A stretch of DNA of 64,000 bases from Pseudomonas entomophila (GTDB lineage Bacteria; Pseudomonadota; Gammaproteobacteria; Pseudomonadales; Pseudomonadaceae). The DNA is taken from positions 1-64,000 of the forward strand of contig NZ_JARPQB010000008.1 of assembly GCF_029478665.1 (NCBI RefSeq). Direction: 5' to 3'. Each line of letters starts with the position of its first letter. Positions within the stretch are counted from its first letter, which is position 1. The notes under the pieces were generated by a model that had not been told where the DNA came from, ran no database searches, and saw nothing but the letters and a program-made list of their open reading frames with translations. Positions 27,682 through 37,380 of the stretch are shown here, one piece after another. The position numbers were made by a program, and so were the translations under genes.

Positions 27682-28533
27682 ATGCCGCCACCCTACATCT
27701 TCAGGACCGTCGAGCTGGATGATCAATCCATCCGCACCGCGGTCCGTCCGGGCAAGCCGCACCTGACACCCTTGCTGATCTTCAACGGCATCGGTGCCAA
27801 CCTCGAGCTGGTGTTCCCGTTCATCGAGGCCCTGGACCCGGACCTGGAGGTGATCGCCTTCGACGTGCCCGGCGTCGGCGGCTCGTCGACGCCCCGCCAC
27901 CCCTACCGCTTCCCCGGGCTGGCCAAGCTGACGGCGCGCATGCTCGACTACCTGGACTACGGCCAGGTCAACGTGATCGGCGTGTCCTGGGGCGGCGCCC
28001 TGGCCCAGCAATTCGCCCACGACTATCCGGAGCGCTGCAAGAAACTGGTGCTCGCCGCCACCGCCGCCGGCGCGGTGATGGTGCCGGGCAAGCCCAAGGT
28101 GCTGTGGATGATGGCCAGCCCACGGCGCTACATCCAGCCGTCCCACGTGATCCGCATCGCCCCGACCATCTATGGCGGTGGTTTTCGCCGCGACCCCGAC
28201 CTGGCCCTGCACCATGCGTCGAAGGTCCGCTCCGGCGGCAAGCTGGGCTACTACTGGCAGCTGTTCGCCGGGTTTGGCTGGACCAGCATCCACTGGCTGC
28301 ACAAGATCCACCAGCCCACCCTGGTGCTGGCCGGCGACGACGACCCGTTGATCCCGCTGATCAACATGCGCCTGCTGGCCTGGCGAATTCCCAATGCGCA
28401 GCTACACATAATCGACGATGGCCATCTGTTCCTGATCACCCGGGCCGAGGCCGTCGCCCCGATCATCATGAAATTCCTCCAGCAAGAGCGCCAGCGCGCG
28501 GTCATGCACCCCCGGCCCGCCTCCGGCGGCTGA
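27682..28533 (+). CDS. phaZ: Intracellular PHA depolymerase PhaZ
   Basis: A 283-residue alpha/beta hydrolase that degrades medium-chain-length PHA in the granule. The lipase box is GVSWGG with Ser102, the oxyanion region is FNGIGANLELVFPF, and the acid and His follow in GDDDPLIP and DDGHLFLI. The granule-associated PhaZ is usually 283 residues, as here. It lies between the two synthases, 64 bases after phaC1 and 81 before phaC2, allowing simultaneous synthesis and turnover of the polymer. Confidence 0.97.
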   Translation: MPPPYIFRTVELDDQSIRTAVRPGKPHLTPLLIFNGIGANLELVFPFIEALDPDLEVIAFDVPGVGGSSTPRHPYRFPGLAKLTARMLDYLDYGQVNVIGVSWGGALAQQFAHDYPERCKKLVLAATAAGAVMVPGKPKVLWMMASPRRYIQPSHVIRIAPTIYGGGFRRDPDLALHHASKVRSGGKLGYYWQLFAGFGWTSIHWLHKIHQPTLVLAGDDDPLIPLINMRLLAWRIPNAQLHIIDDGHLFLITRAEAVAPIIMKFLQQERQRAVMHPRPASGG

Positions 28534-28614
28534 CGCCGGGCCGGCGCATGGATTACGCGCCGGCCCGCCCTTGCTGTGTTCCAGCGCTTGCTGGCCTGAC
28601 GATGGAGTGTTGGC

Positions 28615-30297
28615 ATGAAAGACAAACCGGCAACAGGGACGACACCGGTCCCCGCCACCAGCATGAACCTGCAGAACGCAATCAACGGCCTGCGCGGCCG
28701 CGACCTGCTGTCGACCCTGCGCCATGTCGGCCGCCACGGCCTGCGCCACCCGTTGTACACCGCCCGCCACCTGCTGGAGCTGGGCGGCACCCTGGGCCGG
28801 GTAATACTTGGCGACACGCCGTTCCAGCCCCACGCCCGCGACAACCGTTTCAGCGACCCGACCTGGAGCGAGAACCCACTCTACCGCCGTGGGCTGCAAG
28901 CCTACCTCGCCTGGCAGAAGCAGACCCGCCGCTGGATCGAGGAAAGCACCCTGAGTGATGACGATCGTGCCCGCGCGCAGTTCCTGTTCACCCTGGTCAG
29001 CGACGCCGTGGCCCCCAGCAATTCACTGCTCAACCCGCTGGCGGTCAAGGAGCTGTTCAACACCGGCGGTCAGAGCCTGCTGCGCGGCGCCAGCTACCTG
29101 CTTGACGATCTGCGCCACAACGATGGCCTCCCGCGCCAGGTCGACGAACGTGCCTTCGAGGTCGGTGGCAACCTCGCCGCCACTGCCGGCGCGGTGGTGT
29201 TTCGCAACGAGCTGCTGGAGCTGATCCAGTACAAGCCCATGAGCGAACAGCAGTACGGCCGCCCGTTGCTGGTGGTACCGCCGCAAATCAACAAGTTCTA
29301 TATCTTCGACCTGAGCCCGACCAACAGCTTCGTCCAGTACATGCTCAAGAACGGCCTGCAGGTGTTCATGGTCAGCTGGCGCAACCCCGACCCGCGCCAC
29401 CGCGAATGGGGCCTGTCGAGCTACGTGCAGGCACTGGAGGAAGCGCTGAACGCCTGCCGCAGCATCAGCGGCAGCCGCGACCTCAACCTCATGGGCGCCT
29501 GCGCCGGGGGGCTGACCATGGCGGCCCTGCAGGGCCACTTGCAGGCCAAGAAACAACTGCGCAAGGTGCGTAGCGCCACCTACCTGGTCAGCATGCTCGA
29601 CAGCCAGTTCGACAGCCCCGCCAGCCTGTTCGCCGACGAGCAGACCATCGAGGCGTCCAAGCGTCGCTCCTACCAGCGCGGCGTGCTCGACGGCGGCGAG
29701 GTGGCGCGGATCTTCGCCTGGATGCGCCCCAACGACCTGATCTGGAACTACTGGGTCAACAACTACCTGATGGGCAAGAAGCCACCGGCTTTCGACATTC
29801 TCTACTGGAACGCCGACAGCACCCGCCTGCCCGCCGCGTACCACGGCGAACTGCTGGACTTCTTCAAGCTCAACCCACTGACCTTCCCCGAAGGGCTCGA
29901 AGTATGCGGCACGCCCATCAACCTCAAGCAGGTCGACCTCGACAGCTTCACCGTCGCCGGCAGCAACGACCACATCACCCCCTGGGACGCGGTATACCGC
30001 TCGGCCCTGCTGCTCGGTGGCGACCGGCGCTTCCTGCTGGCCAACAGCGGGCATATCCAGAGCATCATCAACCCGCCCGGCAACCCCAAGGCGTACTACC
30101 TGGAGAACCCCAAGCTGTCCAGCGACCCACGGGCCTGGTTCCACGATGCCCAGCGTCGCGATGGCAGCTGGTGGCCGCTGTGGCAGGAATGGATCACCCA
30201 GCGCTCGGGCACGCTCAAGCCACAGCGCAGCGAGTTGGGCAACGCCACCTATCCACCGCTGGGCCCTGCGCCAGGCAACTATGTAATGGCCCGCTGA
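28615..30297 (+). CDS. phaC2: Class II poly(3-hydroxyalkanoate) synthase PhaC2
   Basis: A 560-residue paralogue of PhaC1. The lipase-like box reads GACAGG with Cys296, and the other conserved stretches match PhaC1 (MRPNDLIWNYWVNNYL, NDHITPWDAVYRSAL, LANSGHIQSIINPPGNPKAY). The two enzymes usually differ in preference for monomer chain length. A GGAG ribosome site precedes the ATG. The gene is four bases from phaD, so phaC2 and phaD are probably cotranscribed. Confidence 0.97.
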   Translation: MKDKPATGTTPVPATSMNLQNAINGLRGRDLLSTLRHVGRHGLRHPLYTARHLLELGGTLGRVILGDTPFQPHARDNRFSDPTWSENPLYRRGLQAYLAWQKQTRRWIEESTLSDDDRARAQFLFTLVSDAVAPSNSLLNPLAVKELFNTGGQSLLRGASYLLDDLRHNDGLPRQVDERAFEVGGNLAATAGAVVFRNELLELIQYKPMSEQQYGRPLLVVPPQINKFYIFDLSPTNSFVQYMLKNGLQVFMVSWRNPDPRHREWGLSSYVQALEEALNACRSISGSRDLNLMGACAGGLTMAALQGHLQAKKQLRKVRSATYLVSMLDSQFDSPASLFADEQTIEASKRRSYQRGVLDGGEVARIFAWMRPNDLIWNYWVNNYLMGKKPPAFDILYWNADSTRLPAAYHGELLDFFKLNPLTFPEGLEVCGTPINLKQVDLDSFTVAGSNDHITPWDAVYRSALLLGGDRRFLLANSGHIQSIINPPGNPKAYYLENPKLSSDPRAWFHDAQRRDGSWWPLWQEWITQRSGTLKPQRSELGNATYPPLGPAPGNYVMAR

Positions 30298-30301
30298 ACG
30301 G

Positions 30302-30916
30302 ATGAAGACCCGCGACCGTATCCTCGAATGCGCCCTGCAGTTGTTCAACCGCCAGGGCGAGCCGAACGTCTCGACCCTGGAGATCGCCAACGAACTGGGC
30401 ATCAGCCCGGGCAACCTGTACTACCACTTCCACGGCAAGGAGCCGCTGGTGATCGGCTTGTTCGAGCGCTTCGAGGAAGAGCTGATGACCTTGCTCGACC
30501 CACCGCTGGACGTGCAGCTGGAGGCCGAGGACTACTGGCTGTTCCTGCACCTGATCGTCGAACGCATGGCCCAGTACCGGTTCCTGCTCCAGGACCTGTC
30601 CAACCTCACCGGCCGCCTGCCCAAGCTGGCGCGGGGCATGCGCAGCCTGATCAACGCCCTCAAGCGAACCCTGGCCGCGCTGCTGGCCAGCCTCAAGGCC
30701 CAGGGGCAGGTAACCAGCGAAACCCAGGCATTGGGGCAACTGGTCGAACAGATCACCTTGACCCTGATCTGCTCGCTGGACTATCAGCGGGTGATCGGCC
30801 GCGAGGGCGATGTGGGGGTGGTGGTCTACCAGGTGATGATGCTGGTGGCACCGCACCTGCAAGCGCCGGCGCGCAGGGCGGCGGAACAGTTGGCGATGAG
30901 GTACCTGGAAGGTTGA
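30302..30916 (+). CDS. phaD: TetR-family regulator PhaD
   Basis: A 204-residue TetR-type DNA-binding protein. The helix-turn-helix lies at about 22-46 (NVSTLEIANELGISPGNLYYHF), with the usual FHGKE after it; the rest is a helical ligand-binding domain. In P. putida PhaD activates the phaC1 and phaI promoters and responds to a product of fatty-acid metabolism. It starts four bases after phaC2 and is followed at once by a long hairpin shared with the convergent phaF. Confidence 0.94.
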   Translation: MKTRDRILECALQLFNRQGEPNVSTLEIANELGISPGNLYYHFHGKEPLVIGLFERFEEELMTLLDPPLDVQLEAEDYWLFLHLIVERMAQYRFLLQDLSNLTGRLPKLARGMRSLINALKRTLAALLASLKAQGQVTSETQALGQLVEQITLTLICSLDYQRVIGREGDVGVVVYQVMMLVAPHLQAPARRAAEQLAMRYLEG

Positions 30917-30920
30917 AATG

Positions 30921-30986
30921 ATCGCGGGGCAAGCCCGCGCCCACGAGCCCTGTGCGAGCTGCGAGGGAGCGGGCCTGCCCCGCAAT
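30921..30986. repeat. Inverted repeat between phaD and phaF
   Basis: ATCGCGGGGCAAGCCCGCGC pairs with GCGGGCCTGCCCCGCAAT over a centre of about 30 bases. It sits in the 86-base gap between convergent transcripts and probably ends or protects both. Confidence 0.85.
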
Positions 30987-31002
30987 TGAGGGCGACGCGG
31001 TG

Positions 31003-31704
31003 TCAGGCCTGGGCGGCCGCGTTCACCGGTGCCGACGGGGTGGCGCTGGCCGGCGCCGCGCTGGGTGCCGGGGCGGCGGTTGCTGCTGGCGCAGCGGCCG
31101 CAGGCTTGGCCGGAGCGGCTTTCTTCACTGCGGGCTTCTTGGCCGCGGCCGGCTTGGCGGCCGGTTTCGCCGCCGGCTTGGCCGCTGCGGTTTTAGTCGC
31201 AGGCTTGGCCGCTGGCTTCGCTGCGGCGGTCTTGGCGGCCGGCTTGGCCAGCGGTTTGGCCGCAGTCTTGCTCGCGCCCGCCTTGGAGATCGGCGTGATC
31301 GAAGCGCCGGTCAGTTTCTCGATCTGCTTGGTCAGCGTGTCGACCTGCTGGTGCAGGGCCTTGATCTCATTGCGGCTGGGCACGCCCAGGCGCGAGATGG
31401 CACTGTTCAGACGCTTGTCGAAGGCTTCCTCGAGCTCGCTCCACTTGCCCAGGGCACGTTCCTTGACGTCGGACACCCGCGAAGTGGTCGCCGACTTGGC
31501 GCTGTCAGCGGCCGAATCGACGCTCTTCTTCGCCTGCTTTTCAGCTTTCTCGCCATCCTTCACCAGCGTGTCGAACAGCTTCGGACCGTCCTGGTCGATC
31601 TTCGAGTAGATACCCAGGCCAGCCAGCCAGATCTTGCGGGAGTACTTCTCGATTCCGCCGACCCAGGAGCTACCTTCTTTCTCGGTGTTCTTCTTGCCAG
31701 CCAT
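31003..31704 (-). CDS. phaF: Polyhydroxyalkanoate granule phasin PhaF
   Basis: A 233-residue bifunctional phasin. Residues 1-143 form the granule-binding helical domain (YSRKIWLAGLGIYSKIDQDG and a later coiled coil). From 144 on the tail is a run of AAKP-type repeats resembling eukaryotic histone H1, which binds DNA nonspecifically. In P. putida PhaF thus links granules to the nucleoid and distributes them at division. The ATG at 31704 is the one at which phasin homology begins; a longer frame upstream has none. It lies just after phaI and is cotranscribed with it. Confidence 0.96.
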   Translation of the reverse strand: MAGKKNTEKEGSSWVGGIEKYSRKIWLAGLGIYSKIDQDGPKLFDTLVKDGEKAEKQAKKSVDSAADSAKSATTSRVSDVKERALGKWSELEEAFDKRLNSAISRLGVPSRNEIKALHQQVDTLTKQIEKLTGASITPISKAGASKTAAKPLAKPAAKTAAAKPAAKPATKTAAAKPAAKPAAKPAAAKKPAVKKAAPAKPAAAAPAATAAPAPSAAPASATPSAPVNAAAQA

Positions 31705-31714
31705 CCTGCTCTCC

Positions 31715-32134
31715 TTATGGTTTGTGCGCGACGCGCTCGAGCAGCTCGTGCAGCTGTTCAAGCTTGATGGACAACGCCTCAACGTCATGTTTAGACGGAA
31801 TGCCGAGGCGATTCAAGGCGCGACCGACGCGGGCATCAAAGGCTTTCTCGATTTTGTCCAGTTGGACCTCGACTTTGCCGCGCACCCGGGTCACTTCACG
31901 GGTGGCTTCGTCGAGCTGGCCATTGGCGGCGTCGAGCTCCTTGTCGATACGTTTCTTGCCGCGCTTCTCGACGCCTTCGCCGGCCTTGACCAGTTCCTTG
32001 AAGTAGTCGGTGCTTTCCTGGCCGACGCGGGCGTAGGCGCCCAGGCCCGCCAGCCAGATCTTGCGCGCGTAGCCGCGCACTTCGCCCAGGGTGCCCTGGT
32101 CGTCGTCTTTGTGCTTGAGACTCTCTTTGGCCAT
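31715..32134 (-). CDS. phaI: Polyhydroxyalkanoate granule phasin PhaI
   Basis: A 139-residue phasin homologous to the N-terminal part of PhaF (ARKIWLAGLGAYARVGQEST; later a coiled coil ALNRLGIPSKHDVEAL) but with no basic tail. It coats PHA granules. The ATG at 32134 has GAGGTG upstream; a GTG three codons earlier is an alternative. It is the first gene of the phaI-phaF operon, ten bases before phaF, transcribed toward the phaC operon. Confidence 0.94.
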   Translation of the reverse strand: MAKESLKHKDDDQGTLGEVRGYARKIWLAGLGAYARVGQESTDYFKELVKAGEGVEKRGKKRIDKELDAANGQLDEATREVTRVRGKVEVQLDKIEKAFDARVGRALNRLGIPSKHDVEALSIKLEQLHELLERVAHKP

Positions 32135-32222
32135 GCTCTTCACCTCATGCTCATGATGGGAGGGAGAAACTGCCCATGGATTGCGGGCTTGAGCATAAGG
32201 TAGGGGGAGAAATTAGAATCCT

Positions 32223-32234
32223 CACCCTAAGGTG
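32223..32234. promoter_or_regulatory. Palindrome in the phaI upstream region
   Basis: CACC and GGTG flank CTAA in a near-perfect 12-base palindrome, about 90 bases before the phaI start. It could be an operator for the phaIF promoter; the binding protein is unknown. Confidence 0.35.
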
Positions 32235-32280
32235 GGGCGCTTTTGAGGTGTTCGACGTTAGCGTTGCAGCGCCTATGAGA

Positions 32281-32364
32281 TCGAGCGCCGCCCGCGCGGC
32301 GCATCGCGGATGAATCCGCTCCTACGTTTGTCGCAACCTGTAGGAGCGGATTTATCCGCGATGC
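32281..32364. repeat. REP doublet (family C)
   Basis: A GAGCGCCGC/GCGGCGC stem is followed by GCATCGCGGATGAATCCGCT facing AGCGGATTTATCCGCGATGC. It lies between phaI and the small granule-region gene. Confidence 0.9.
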
Positions 32365-32368
32365 ATTC

Positions 32369-32644
32369 TCAGGCCAGGGCCTTGTCCAGCGCCCGCTCGA
32401 TCTCGCCCTTGATGGTGCCGCTCATCATCGACAGCATCATGCCCAGCTTCAGCTCGACGCGGATGCTGTCGTCGAAGATCTGCACGCTGCCGTTGGCGCC
32501 GCTGCGCGACACATCGACGCGGTCGCCGTTCCAGCTGGCCTTGAGGTCGTACTCACGGGCCAGCCGGTCCACCAGCGCCTGCGCCTTGGCGCGGACGGCT
32601 TCGCGGCCGAGGGAGTGTTTGCGTTCGACGCTGATCTGGGTCAT
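32369..32644 (-). CDS. Small PHA granule-region protein
   Basis: A 91-residue protein of the polyhydroxyalkanoic acid system family (PHA_gran_rgn). It starts MTQISVERKHSLG and carries DLKASWNGDRVDVSRSG and VELKLGMMLSMMSGTIKGEI, a compact alpha/beta domain. Its role is not known; the family is found near PHA genes. It ends beside a REP and lies between phaI and ubiE on the minus strand. The start at 32644 has AGGA upstream; a frame 20 codons longer is not supported. Confidence 0.85.
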   Translation of the reverse strand: MTQISVERKHSLGREAVRAKAQALVDRLAREYDLKASWNGDRVDVSRSGANGSVQIFDDSIRVELKLGMMLSMMSGTIKGEIERALDKALA

Positions 32645-32769
32645 GCGGGTGTTCCTGGATATGAAGACAATGGCGCCATTATGCCCCCGCCCGCCCGACG
32701 GCACACCCCGTCAAGACAAATGCGCCCGATCCCCCTAGAATGGCCGTAATTTTTTTCTGGTGAAGCGAA

Positions 32770-33540
32770 ATGACCGACCCGCGCAAAGGCGACCACGCCG
32801 AACCCACCACACACTTCGGCTACCAGGACGTGCCCGAGAGCCAGAAGGCGAAGAAAGTCGCCGAAGTGTTCCACTCGGTGGCCGCCAAGTACGACCTGAT
32901 GAACGACGTGCTTTCCGGCGGCATGCACCGCCTGTGGAAGCGCTTCACCATCGAACTGTCCGGTGTGCGCAGCGGCAACCGGGTGCTGGACATCGCCGGC
33001 GGCACCGGTGACCTGGCCGCCAAGTTCTCGCGCCTGGTCGGCCCGACCGGCCAGGTGGTACTGGCCGACATCAACGAATCGATGCTCAAGGTCGGCCGCG
33101 ACCGCCTGCTCGACCGTGGCGTGGCCGGCAACATCGAGTTCGTCCAGGCCGACGCCGAGAAGCTGCCGTTCCCGGACAACCACTTCGACTGTGTGACCAT
33201 CGCCTTCGGCCTGCGCAACGTCACGCACAAGGATGAAGCCATCCGCTCCATGCTGCGCGTGCTCAAGCCGGGCGGCCGCCTGCTGGTGCTGGAATTCTCC
33301 AAACCCACCAACAAGCTGATGTCCAAGGCCTACGACGCCTACTCGTTCGCCTTCATGCCACTGGCCGGCAAGTTGATCACCAACGACTCGGAAAGCTACC
33401 GTTATCTCGCCGAATCGATCCGCATGCACCCCGACCAGGAAACGCTCAAGGCCATGATGGTCGAGGCCGGCTTCGACCGCGTCACCTACCACAACATGAC
33501 CAGCGGCATCGTCGCCGTGCACCGGGGAATCAAGCCCTGA
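32770..33540 (+). CDS. ubiE: Ubiquinone/menaquinone C-methyltransferase UbiE
   Basis: A 256-residue SAM-dependent methyltransferase that adds the C-methyl group to the quinone ring. Motif I is [20 protein letters not shown], and the family signature [19 protein letters not shown] comes before it; [19 protein letters not shown] marks motif II. Length fits E. coli UbiE (251). It starts the ubiE-ubiJ-ubiB operon, with a one-base stop/start overlap to ubiJ. Confidence 0.97.
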   Translation: MTDPRKGDHAEPTTHFGYQDVPESQKAKKVAEVFHSVAAKYDLMNDVLSGGMHRLWKRFTIELSGVRSGNRVLDIAGGTGDLAAKFSRLVGPTGQVVLADINESMLKVGRDRLLDRGVAGNIEFVQADAEKLPFPDNHFDCVTIAFGLRNVTHKDEAIRSMLRVLKPGGRLLVLEFSKPTNKLMSKAYDAYSFAFMPLAGKLITNDSESYRYLAESIRMHPDQETLKAMMVEAGFDRVTYHNMTSGIVAVHRGIKP

Positions 33541-34163
33541 TGCTGCTGGCCGGCCTGCTCGCCAGCGTCGAGCACGGGCTCAACCGCGTCCTGCGCCTGG
33601 ACAGCACCGCGCTGCCGCGGCTGGCCATGCTCGAAGGCAAGGTGGTCGAGATCGACTGCGTGCAGCCGGCCCTCAAGCTGTTCGTGCTGCCCGATGAACA
33701 GGGCCTGATGCTCGCCGCCCACTGGCAGGGCGAAGTCGACTGCACCTTGCGCGCCCCCGCCGGGCGCCTGGCGCAGTTGGCCCTGGCCAAGGACAAGACC
33801 GCCGTGCTGCACAGCCCGCAGGTCGCATTGCATGGCGACAGCGCGGTGATGCTCGACCTGTTCGGCATCCTGCAGGACCTCGACCTGGACTGGGAGTACG
33901 AGCTGCAGCGCTGGCTCGGCCCGGTACCGACGGCGTTGATCGCCGGCCACCTGCGCCTGCGTGCGCGCTGGACCCGGCAGGGCCTGGCCCGCTTCGGCCA
34001 GAACCTCTCCGAGTACCTGGCCGAAGAATCCCGTACCCTGGTCGGCAAACGCGAAGCCGAAGCGGCCTTCAGCGAACTCGATGCGCTGAAAGTCGACATC
34101 GAACGCCTCGAGGCGCGCCTGCGCCGCCTCGCCCACACTCTTGATACCAGCGATAACGCATGA
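33540..34163 (+). CDS. ubiJ: Ubiquinone biosynthesis accessory factor UbiJ (SCP2 domain)
   Basis: A 207-residue accessory protein. The N-terminal half is an SCP2-type lipid-binding domain (about 20-110, [18 protein letters not shown]), and the C-terminal end (about 165-200) is a charged coiled coil. In E. coli UbiJ holds ubiquinone intermediates for the Ubi complex in the cytosol together with UbiK. The ATG overlaps the ubiE stop by one base and the stop overlaps ubiB by four, so the three genes are translationally coupled. Confidence 0.92.
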   Translation: MLLAGLLASVEHGLNRVLRLDSTALPRLAMLEGKVVEIDCVQPALKLFVLPDEQGLMLAAHWQGEVDCTLRAPAGRLAQLALAKDKTAVLHSPQVALHGDSAVMLDLFGILQDLDLDWEYELQRWLGPVPTALIAGHLRLRARWTRQGLARFGQNLSEYLAEESRTLVGKREAEAAFSELDALKVDIERLEARLRRLAHTLDTSDNA

Positions 34164-35773
34164 AGCTGCTCGCCGTCCGCCGTCTGTTGCGCATCCAGCG
34201 CGTCGTGATCCGCTACCGCCTCGATGACCTGCTGTTCGAACAACCCCTGCTGCCCTGGTGGCTGGCCAGCCTGCGCCTGCTGATGCCCTGGCGCTGGCTG
34301 CCACGCAAGCCACTGCAACTGAGCCGTGGCGCGCGCCTGCGCCTGGCGCTGCAGGACCTCGGGCCGATCTTCATCAAGTTCGGCCAGTTGCTCTCTACCC
34401 GCCGCGACCTGCTGCCCACCGACATCGCCGACGAGCTGATGCTGCTGCAGGACCGGGTTCCACCATTCGACCCGCAGCACGCCGTGGCGCTGATCGAAGA
34501 GCAGCTCGGCTCAACGGTGGGCGAAGTGTTCAGCCGCTTCGATGTCGAGCCGCTGGCCTCCGCCTCGGTGGCCCAGGTGCATGCCGCCCGCCTCAAGAGT
34601 GGCGAGGAGGTGGTGGTCAAGGTGGTGCGCCCGGGCCTCAAGCCCGTCATCGCCCAGGACCTGGCCTGGCTGTTCCTGATCGCCAAGGCCGCCGAACGGG
34701 CCTCGGCCGATGCCCGCCGCCTGCACCCGGTGGAGATCGTCGGCGACTACGAAAAGACCATCTACGACGAACTCGACCTGTTGCGCGAGGCGGCCAACGC
34801 CAGCCAGCTGCGGCGCAACTTCGAGGGCTCCGAGCTGATGTACGTGCCCCAGGTCTACTGGGACCTGTGCCGCCCGAAGGTGCTGGTGATGGAGCGCATC
34901 TATGGCGTGCCGGTCACCGACATGGCCACCCTGGCCGACCAGCGCACCGACATGAAGATGCTCGCCGAGCGTGGCGTCGAAGTGTTCTTCACCCAGGTGT
35001 TCCGCGACAGCTTCTTCCACGCCGACATGCACCCGGGCAACATCTTCGTCAGCACCGTCAAGCCCTGGAGCCCGCAGTACATTGCCATCGACTGCGGCAT
35101 CGTCGGCAGCCTCACTTCCGAGGACCAGGACTATCTCGCGCGCAACCTGATCGCCTTCTTCAAGCGCGACTACCGCCGCGTGGCGCAGTTGCACATCGAT
35201 TCGGGCTGGGTGCCGGCGCAAACCAAGGTCAACGAGTTCGAAGCGGCGATCCGCACCGTGTGCGAGCCGATCTTCGAGAAACCGCTCAAGGACATCTCTT
35301 TCGGCCAGGTGCTGATGCGCCTGTTCCAGACTGCCCGGCGCTTCAACATGGAAGTCCAGCCGCAGCTGGTGCTGCTGCAGAAGACCCTGCTCAACATCGA
35401 GGGCCTGGGCCGCCAGCTGTACCCGGACCTGGACCTGTGGAGCACCGCCAAGCCGTTCCTCGAGCGCTGGATGCGCGAACGCATGAGCCCCAAGGCGGTG
35501 ATCGGCAACCTGTACAACCAGGCCGAGCAACTGCCGCACCTGGCCGACATGACCCGCGACCTGCTCGAACGCCTGTCACAGCCGCACCTCAATGATGCGC
35601 AATTGCCCGAACGGCGCCGCCAGGGCGACAACTGGGCGCTGCGCCTGCTCGGTGCCGGCCTGCTCGGCGGCGGCGCGACGCTGGCGGCCGGCGCCGTCAG
35701 CCTCAGCGCCCCGGCCGCCTGGCCGGCCTGGCTGATGCTGGCCGCGGGCCTGTACCTGATCGTGCGCCGATAG
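34160..35773 (+). CDS. ubiB: Ubiquinone biosynthesis protein UbiB (atypical kinase/ATPase)
   Basis: A 537-residue ABC1/ADCK-family protein. The KxGQ motif is visible in [15 protein letters not shown], the Ala-rich loop in [12 protein letters not shown], the catalytic [10 protein letters not shown] and the metal-binding [11 protein letters not shown]. Two hydrophobic segments end the protein (about 490-535, [17 protein letters not shown]). The family acts as a lipid-linked ATPase that helps extract or handle CoQ intermediates at the membrane. The start overlaps ubiJ by four bases. Length matches E. coli UbiB (546). Confidence 0.96.
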   Translation: MKLLAVRRLLRIQRVVIRYRLDDLLFEQPLLPWWLASLRLLMPWRWLPRKPLQLSRGARLRLALQDLGPIFIKFGQLLSTRRDLLPTDIADELMLLQDRVPPFDPQHAVALIEEQLGSTVGEVFSRFDVEPLASASVAQVHAARLKSGEEVVVKVVRPGLKPVIAQDLAWLFLIAKAAERASADARRLHPVEIVGDYEKTIYDELDLLREAANASQLRRNFEGSELMYVPQVYWDLCRPKVLVMERIYGVPVTDMATLADQRTDMKMLAERGVEVFFTQVFRDSFFHADMHPGNIFVSTVKPWSPQYIAIDCGIVGSLTSEDQDYLARNLIAFFKRDYRRVAQLHIDSGWVPAQTKVNEFEAAIRTVCEPIFEKPLKDISFGQVLMRLFQTARRFNMEVQPQLVLLQKTLLNIEGLGRQLYPDLDLWSTAKPFLERWMRERMSPKAVIGNLYNQAEQLPHLADMTRDLLERLSQPHLNDAQLPERRRQGDNWALRLLGAGLLGGGATLAAGAVSLSAPAAWPAWLMLAAGLYLIVRR

Positions 35774-35845
35774 CCAGCCGCGCGGCTGGCTGGCACACTA
35801 GCGCAAGAGGCCCGGTACAGGAGCGGGCCCGGTTTGGAGTCGACG

Positions 35846-36238
35846 ATGAAAGACTGGCTGGACGAGATCAAGTGGAACAGCGATGGCCTGGTGCCGGCGA
35901 TCGCCCAGGACCACAAGACCGGGCGCGTGCTGATGATGGCCTGGATGAACCGTGAATCCCTCGCCCTGACCGCCGCCGAGCATCGTGCCATCTACTGGTC
36001 ACGCTCGCGTGGCAAGCTGTGGCGCAAGGGCGAAGAGTCGGGCCATGTGCAGAAGCTGCACGAGATGCGCCTGGACTGCGACGCCGACGTGATCATCCTG
36101 ATGGTCGAGCAACTGGGGCATATCGCCTGCCATACCGGCCGCGAAAGCTGCTTCTACCGCGTCTTCGAGGACGGCCAGTGGAAAACCGTCGACCCGGTCC
36201 TGAAGGATCCGGACGCCATCTACAGCGCAGGACACTGA
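35846..36238 (+). CDS. hisI: Phosphoribosyl-AMP cyclohydrolase
   Basis: A 130-residue zinc enzyme for step three of histidine synthesis. Family residues are in [20 protein letters not shown], the zinc-binding [20 protein letters not shown] and [10 protein letters not shown]. Pseudomonas has separate hisI and hisE genes rather than the fused enzyme of enterics, as seen here. The ATG at 35846 has GGAG upstream; a TTG four codons before is not preferred. hisE begins one base after its stop. Confidence 0.96.
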   Translation: MKDWLDEIKWNSDGLVPAIAQDHKTGRVLMMAWMNRESLALTAAEHRAIYWSRSRGKLWRKGEESGHVQKLHEMRLDCDADVIILMVEQLGHIACHTGRESCFYRVFEDGQWKTVDPVLKDPDAIYSAGH

Positions 36239-36239
36239 C

Positions 36240-36575
36240 ATGAGCGACACACTGAACCGCCTCGCCGAGGTGCTGGAAGAACGCAAGCAGGCGGCGCCGG
36301 ACAGCAGCTATGTGGCCAGCCTGTATCACAAGGGCCTGAACAAGATCCTCGAGAAGCTCGGCGAAGAGTCCATCGAGACCATCATTGCCGCCAAGGATGC
36401 CGCCGTCAGCAAGGATTACAGCGATGTCATCTATGAGACCGCAGACCTGTGGTTTCATAGCCTGGTCATGCTCAGCGCGCTGGGCCAGCATCCGCAGGCG
36501 GTGCTGGACGAGCTGGAGCGCCGGTTCGGGCTTTCCGGGCATGACGAGAAGGCCGCGCGTCAGCCTTCTGCCTGA
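36240..36575 (+). CDS. hisE: Phosphoribosyl-ATP pyrophosphatase
   Basis: A 111-residue MazG-like all-alpha hydrolase for step two of histidine synthesis. Metal-binding acidic residues are in [15 protein letters not shown] and [18 protein letters not shown]. It directly follows hisI. The pair hisI-hisE upstream of tatABC is the usual Pseudomonas order. Confidence 0.96.
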   Translation: MSDTLNRLAEVLEERKQAAPDSSYVASLYHKGLNKILEKLGEESIETIIAAKDAAVSKDYSDVIYETADLWFHSLVMLSALGQHPQAVLDELERRFGLSGHDEKAARQPSA

Positions 36576-36580
36576 ATGAT

Positions 36581-36697
36581 TGCGGGGGGCGCGTTGCGCC
36601 CCTTTCGCGGCGCAAGGCCGCTCCTACAGGGGCCGCGTCGCCTGAAATCCCTGTAGGAGCGGCCTTGTGCCGCGATGGGCTGCCAAGCAGCCCCCAG
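36581..36697. repeat. REP doublet (family B)
   Basis: GCGGCGCAAGGCCGCTCCTACAG-type and CTGTAGGAGCGGCCTTGTGC-type arms face each other, within a broader stem TTGCGGGGGGC/GCCCCC. Lies between hisE and tatA and just before the tat ribosome site. Confidence 0.88.
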
Positions 36698-36735
36698 GGC
36701 CCGATAGACCGACACATATTTTTCAGGAGTACGAA

Positions 36736-37008
36736 ATGGGCATTTTTGACTGGAAACACTGGATCGTCCTGCTGGTCGTCGTGGTACTGGTGTTCGGCAC
36801 CAAGAAACTGAAGAACTTCGGCAGCGACCTGGGCGAGTCGATCAAGGGCTTCCGCAAGGCCATGAACGAAGAAGAGAACAAGCCCGCCGAGCAGACCCCG
36901 CCGCCGGCCCAACCGGTCCCGCCGGTGCAGAACACCGCGCAGCAGGCCCAGGGCCACACCATCGAGGGCCAGGCCCAGCCGGTCCAAGAGCCGCAGCGGA
37001 AAGACTGA
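36736..37008 (+). CDS. tatA: Sec-independent translocase subunit TatA
   Basis: A 90-residue membrane protein: [20 protein letters not shown] is the short transmembrane helix, followed by the amphipathic [20 protein letters not shown]. It forms the protein-conducting part of the twin-arginine system that exports folded proteins. The acidic/Pro-rich tail is variable. I start at the ATG at 36736 because the helix begins there; the frame upstream is REP sequence. Confidence 0.95.
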   Translation: MGIFDWKHWIVLLVVVVLVFGTKKLKNFGSDLGESIKGFRKAMNEEENKPAEQTPPPAQPVPPVQNTAQQAQGHTIEGQAQPVQEPQRKD

Positions 37009-37011
37009 CCC

Positions 37012-37380
37012 ATGTTCGGCATCAGTTTCAGCGAGCTGCTGCTCGTCGGCCTGGTCGCCCTGCTGGTGCTCGGCCCCGAGCGCCTGCCGGGCGCGGCGCG
37101 CACCGCGGGGTTGTGGATCGGCCGCCTGAAGCGCAGCTTCAACGCCATCAAGATGGAAGTGGAGCGCGAGATCGGCGCCGACGACATCCGCCGCCAACTG
37201 CACAACGAGCACATCCTGCAGATGGAGCAGGAGGCCAAGCGCATCCTCAACCCTCTGGTGCCGCCCGCGCAGCCGCCGACCACCCCTGAAACGCCCGTCA
37301 CGCCTGCCACCACGGCCGCCCCCGCGCAGCCCGCCGCAGTGCCACCCTCCGAGCCGTCACAACCGCCACGAGCCCCATGA
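37012..37380 (+). CDS. tatB: Sec-independent translocase subunit TatB
   Basis: A 122-residue protein: [20 protein letters not shown] is the membrane helix, with [20 protein letters not shown] after it. TatB and TatC form the receptor for twin-arginine signal peptides. The tail from about residue 80 is Pro/Thr/Ala-rich. It starts three bases after tatA and overlaps tatC by four. Confidence 0.95.
   Translation: MFGISFSELLLVGLVALLVLGPERLPGAARTAGLWIGRLKRSFNAIKMEVEREIGADDIRRQLHNEHILQMEQEAKRILNPLVPPAQPPTTPETPVTPATTAAPAQPAAVPPSEPSQPPRAP

Noticed and set aside
30921-30986. The phaD-phaF hairpin as a small RNA gene.
   Set aside because: It is explained as a shared transcript-end structure; no promoter is visible for an RNA of its own.
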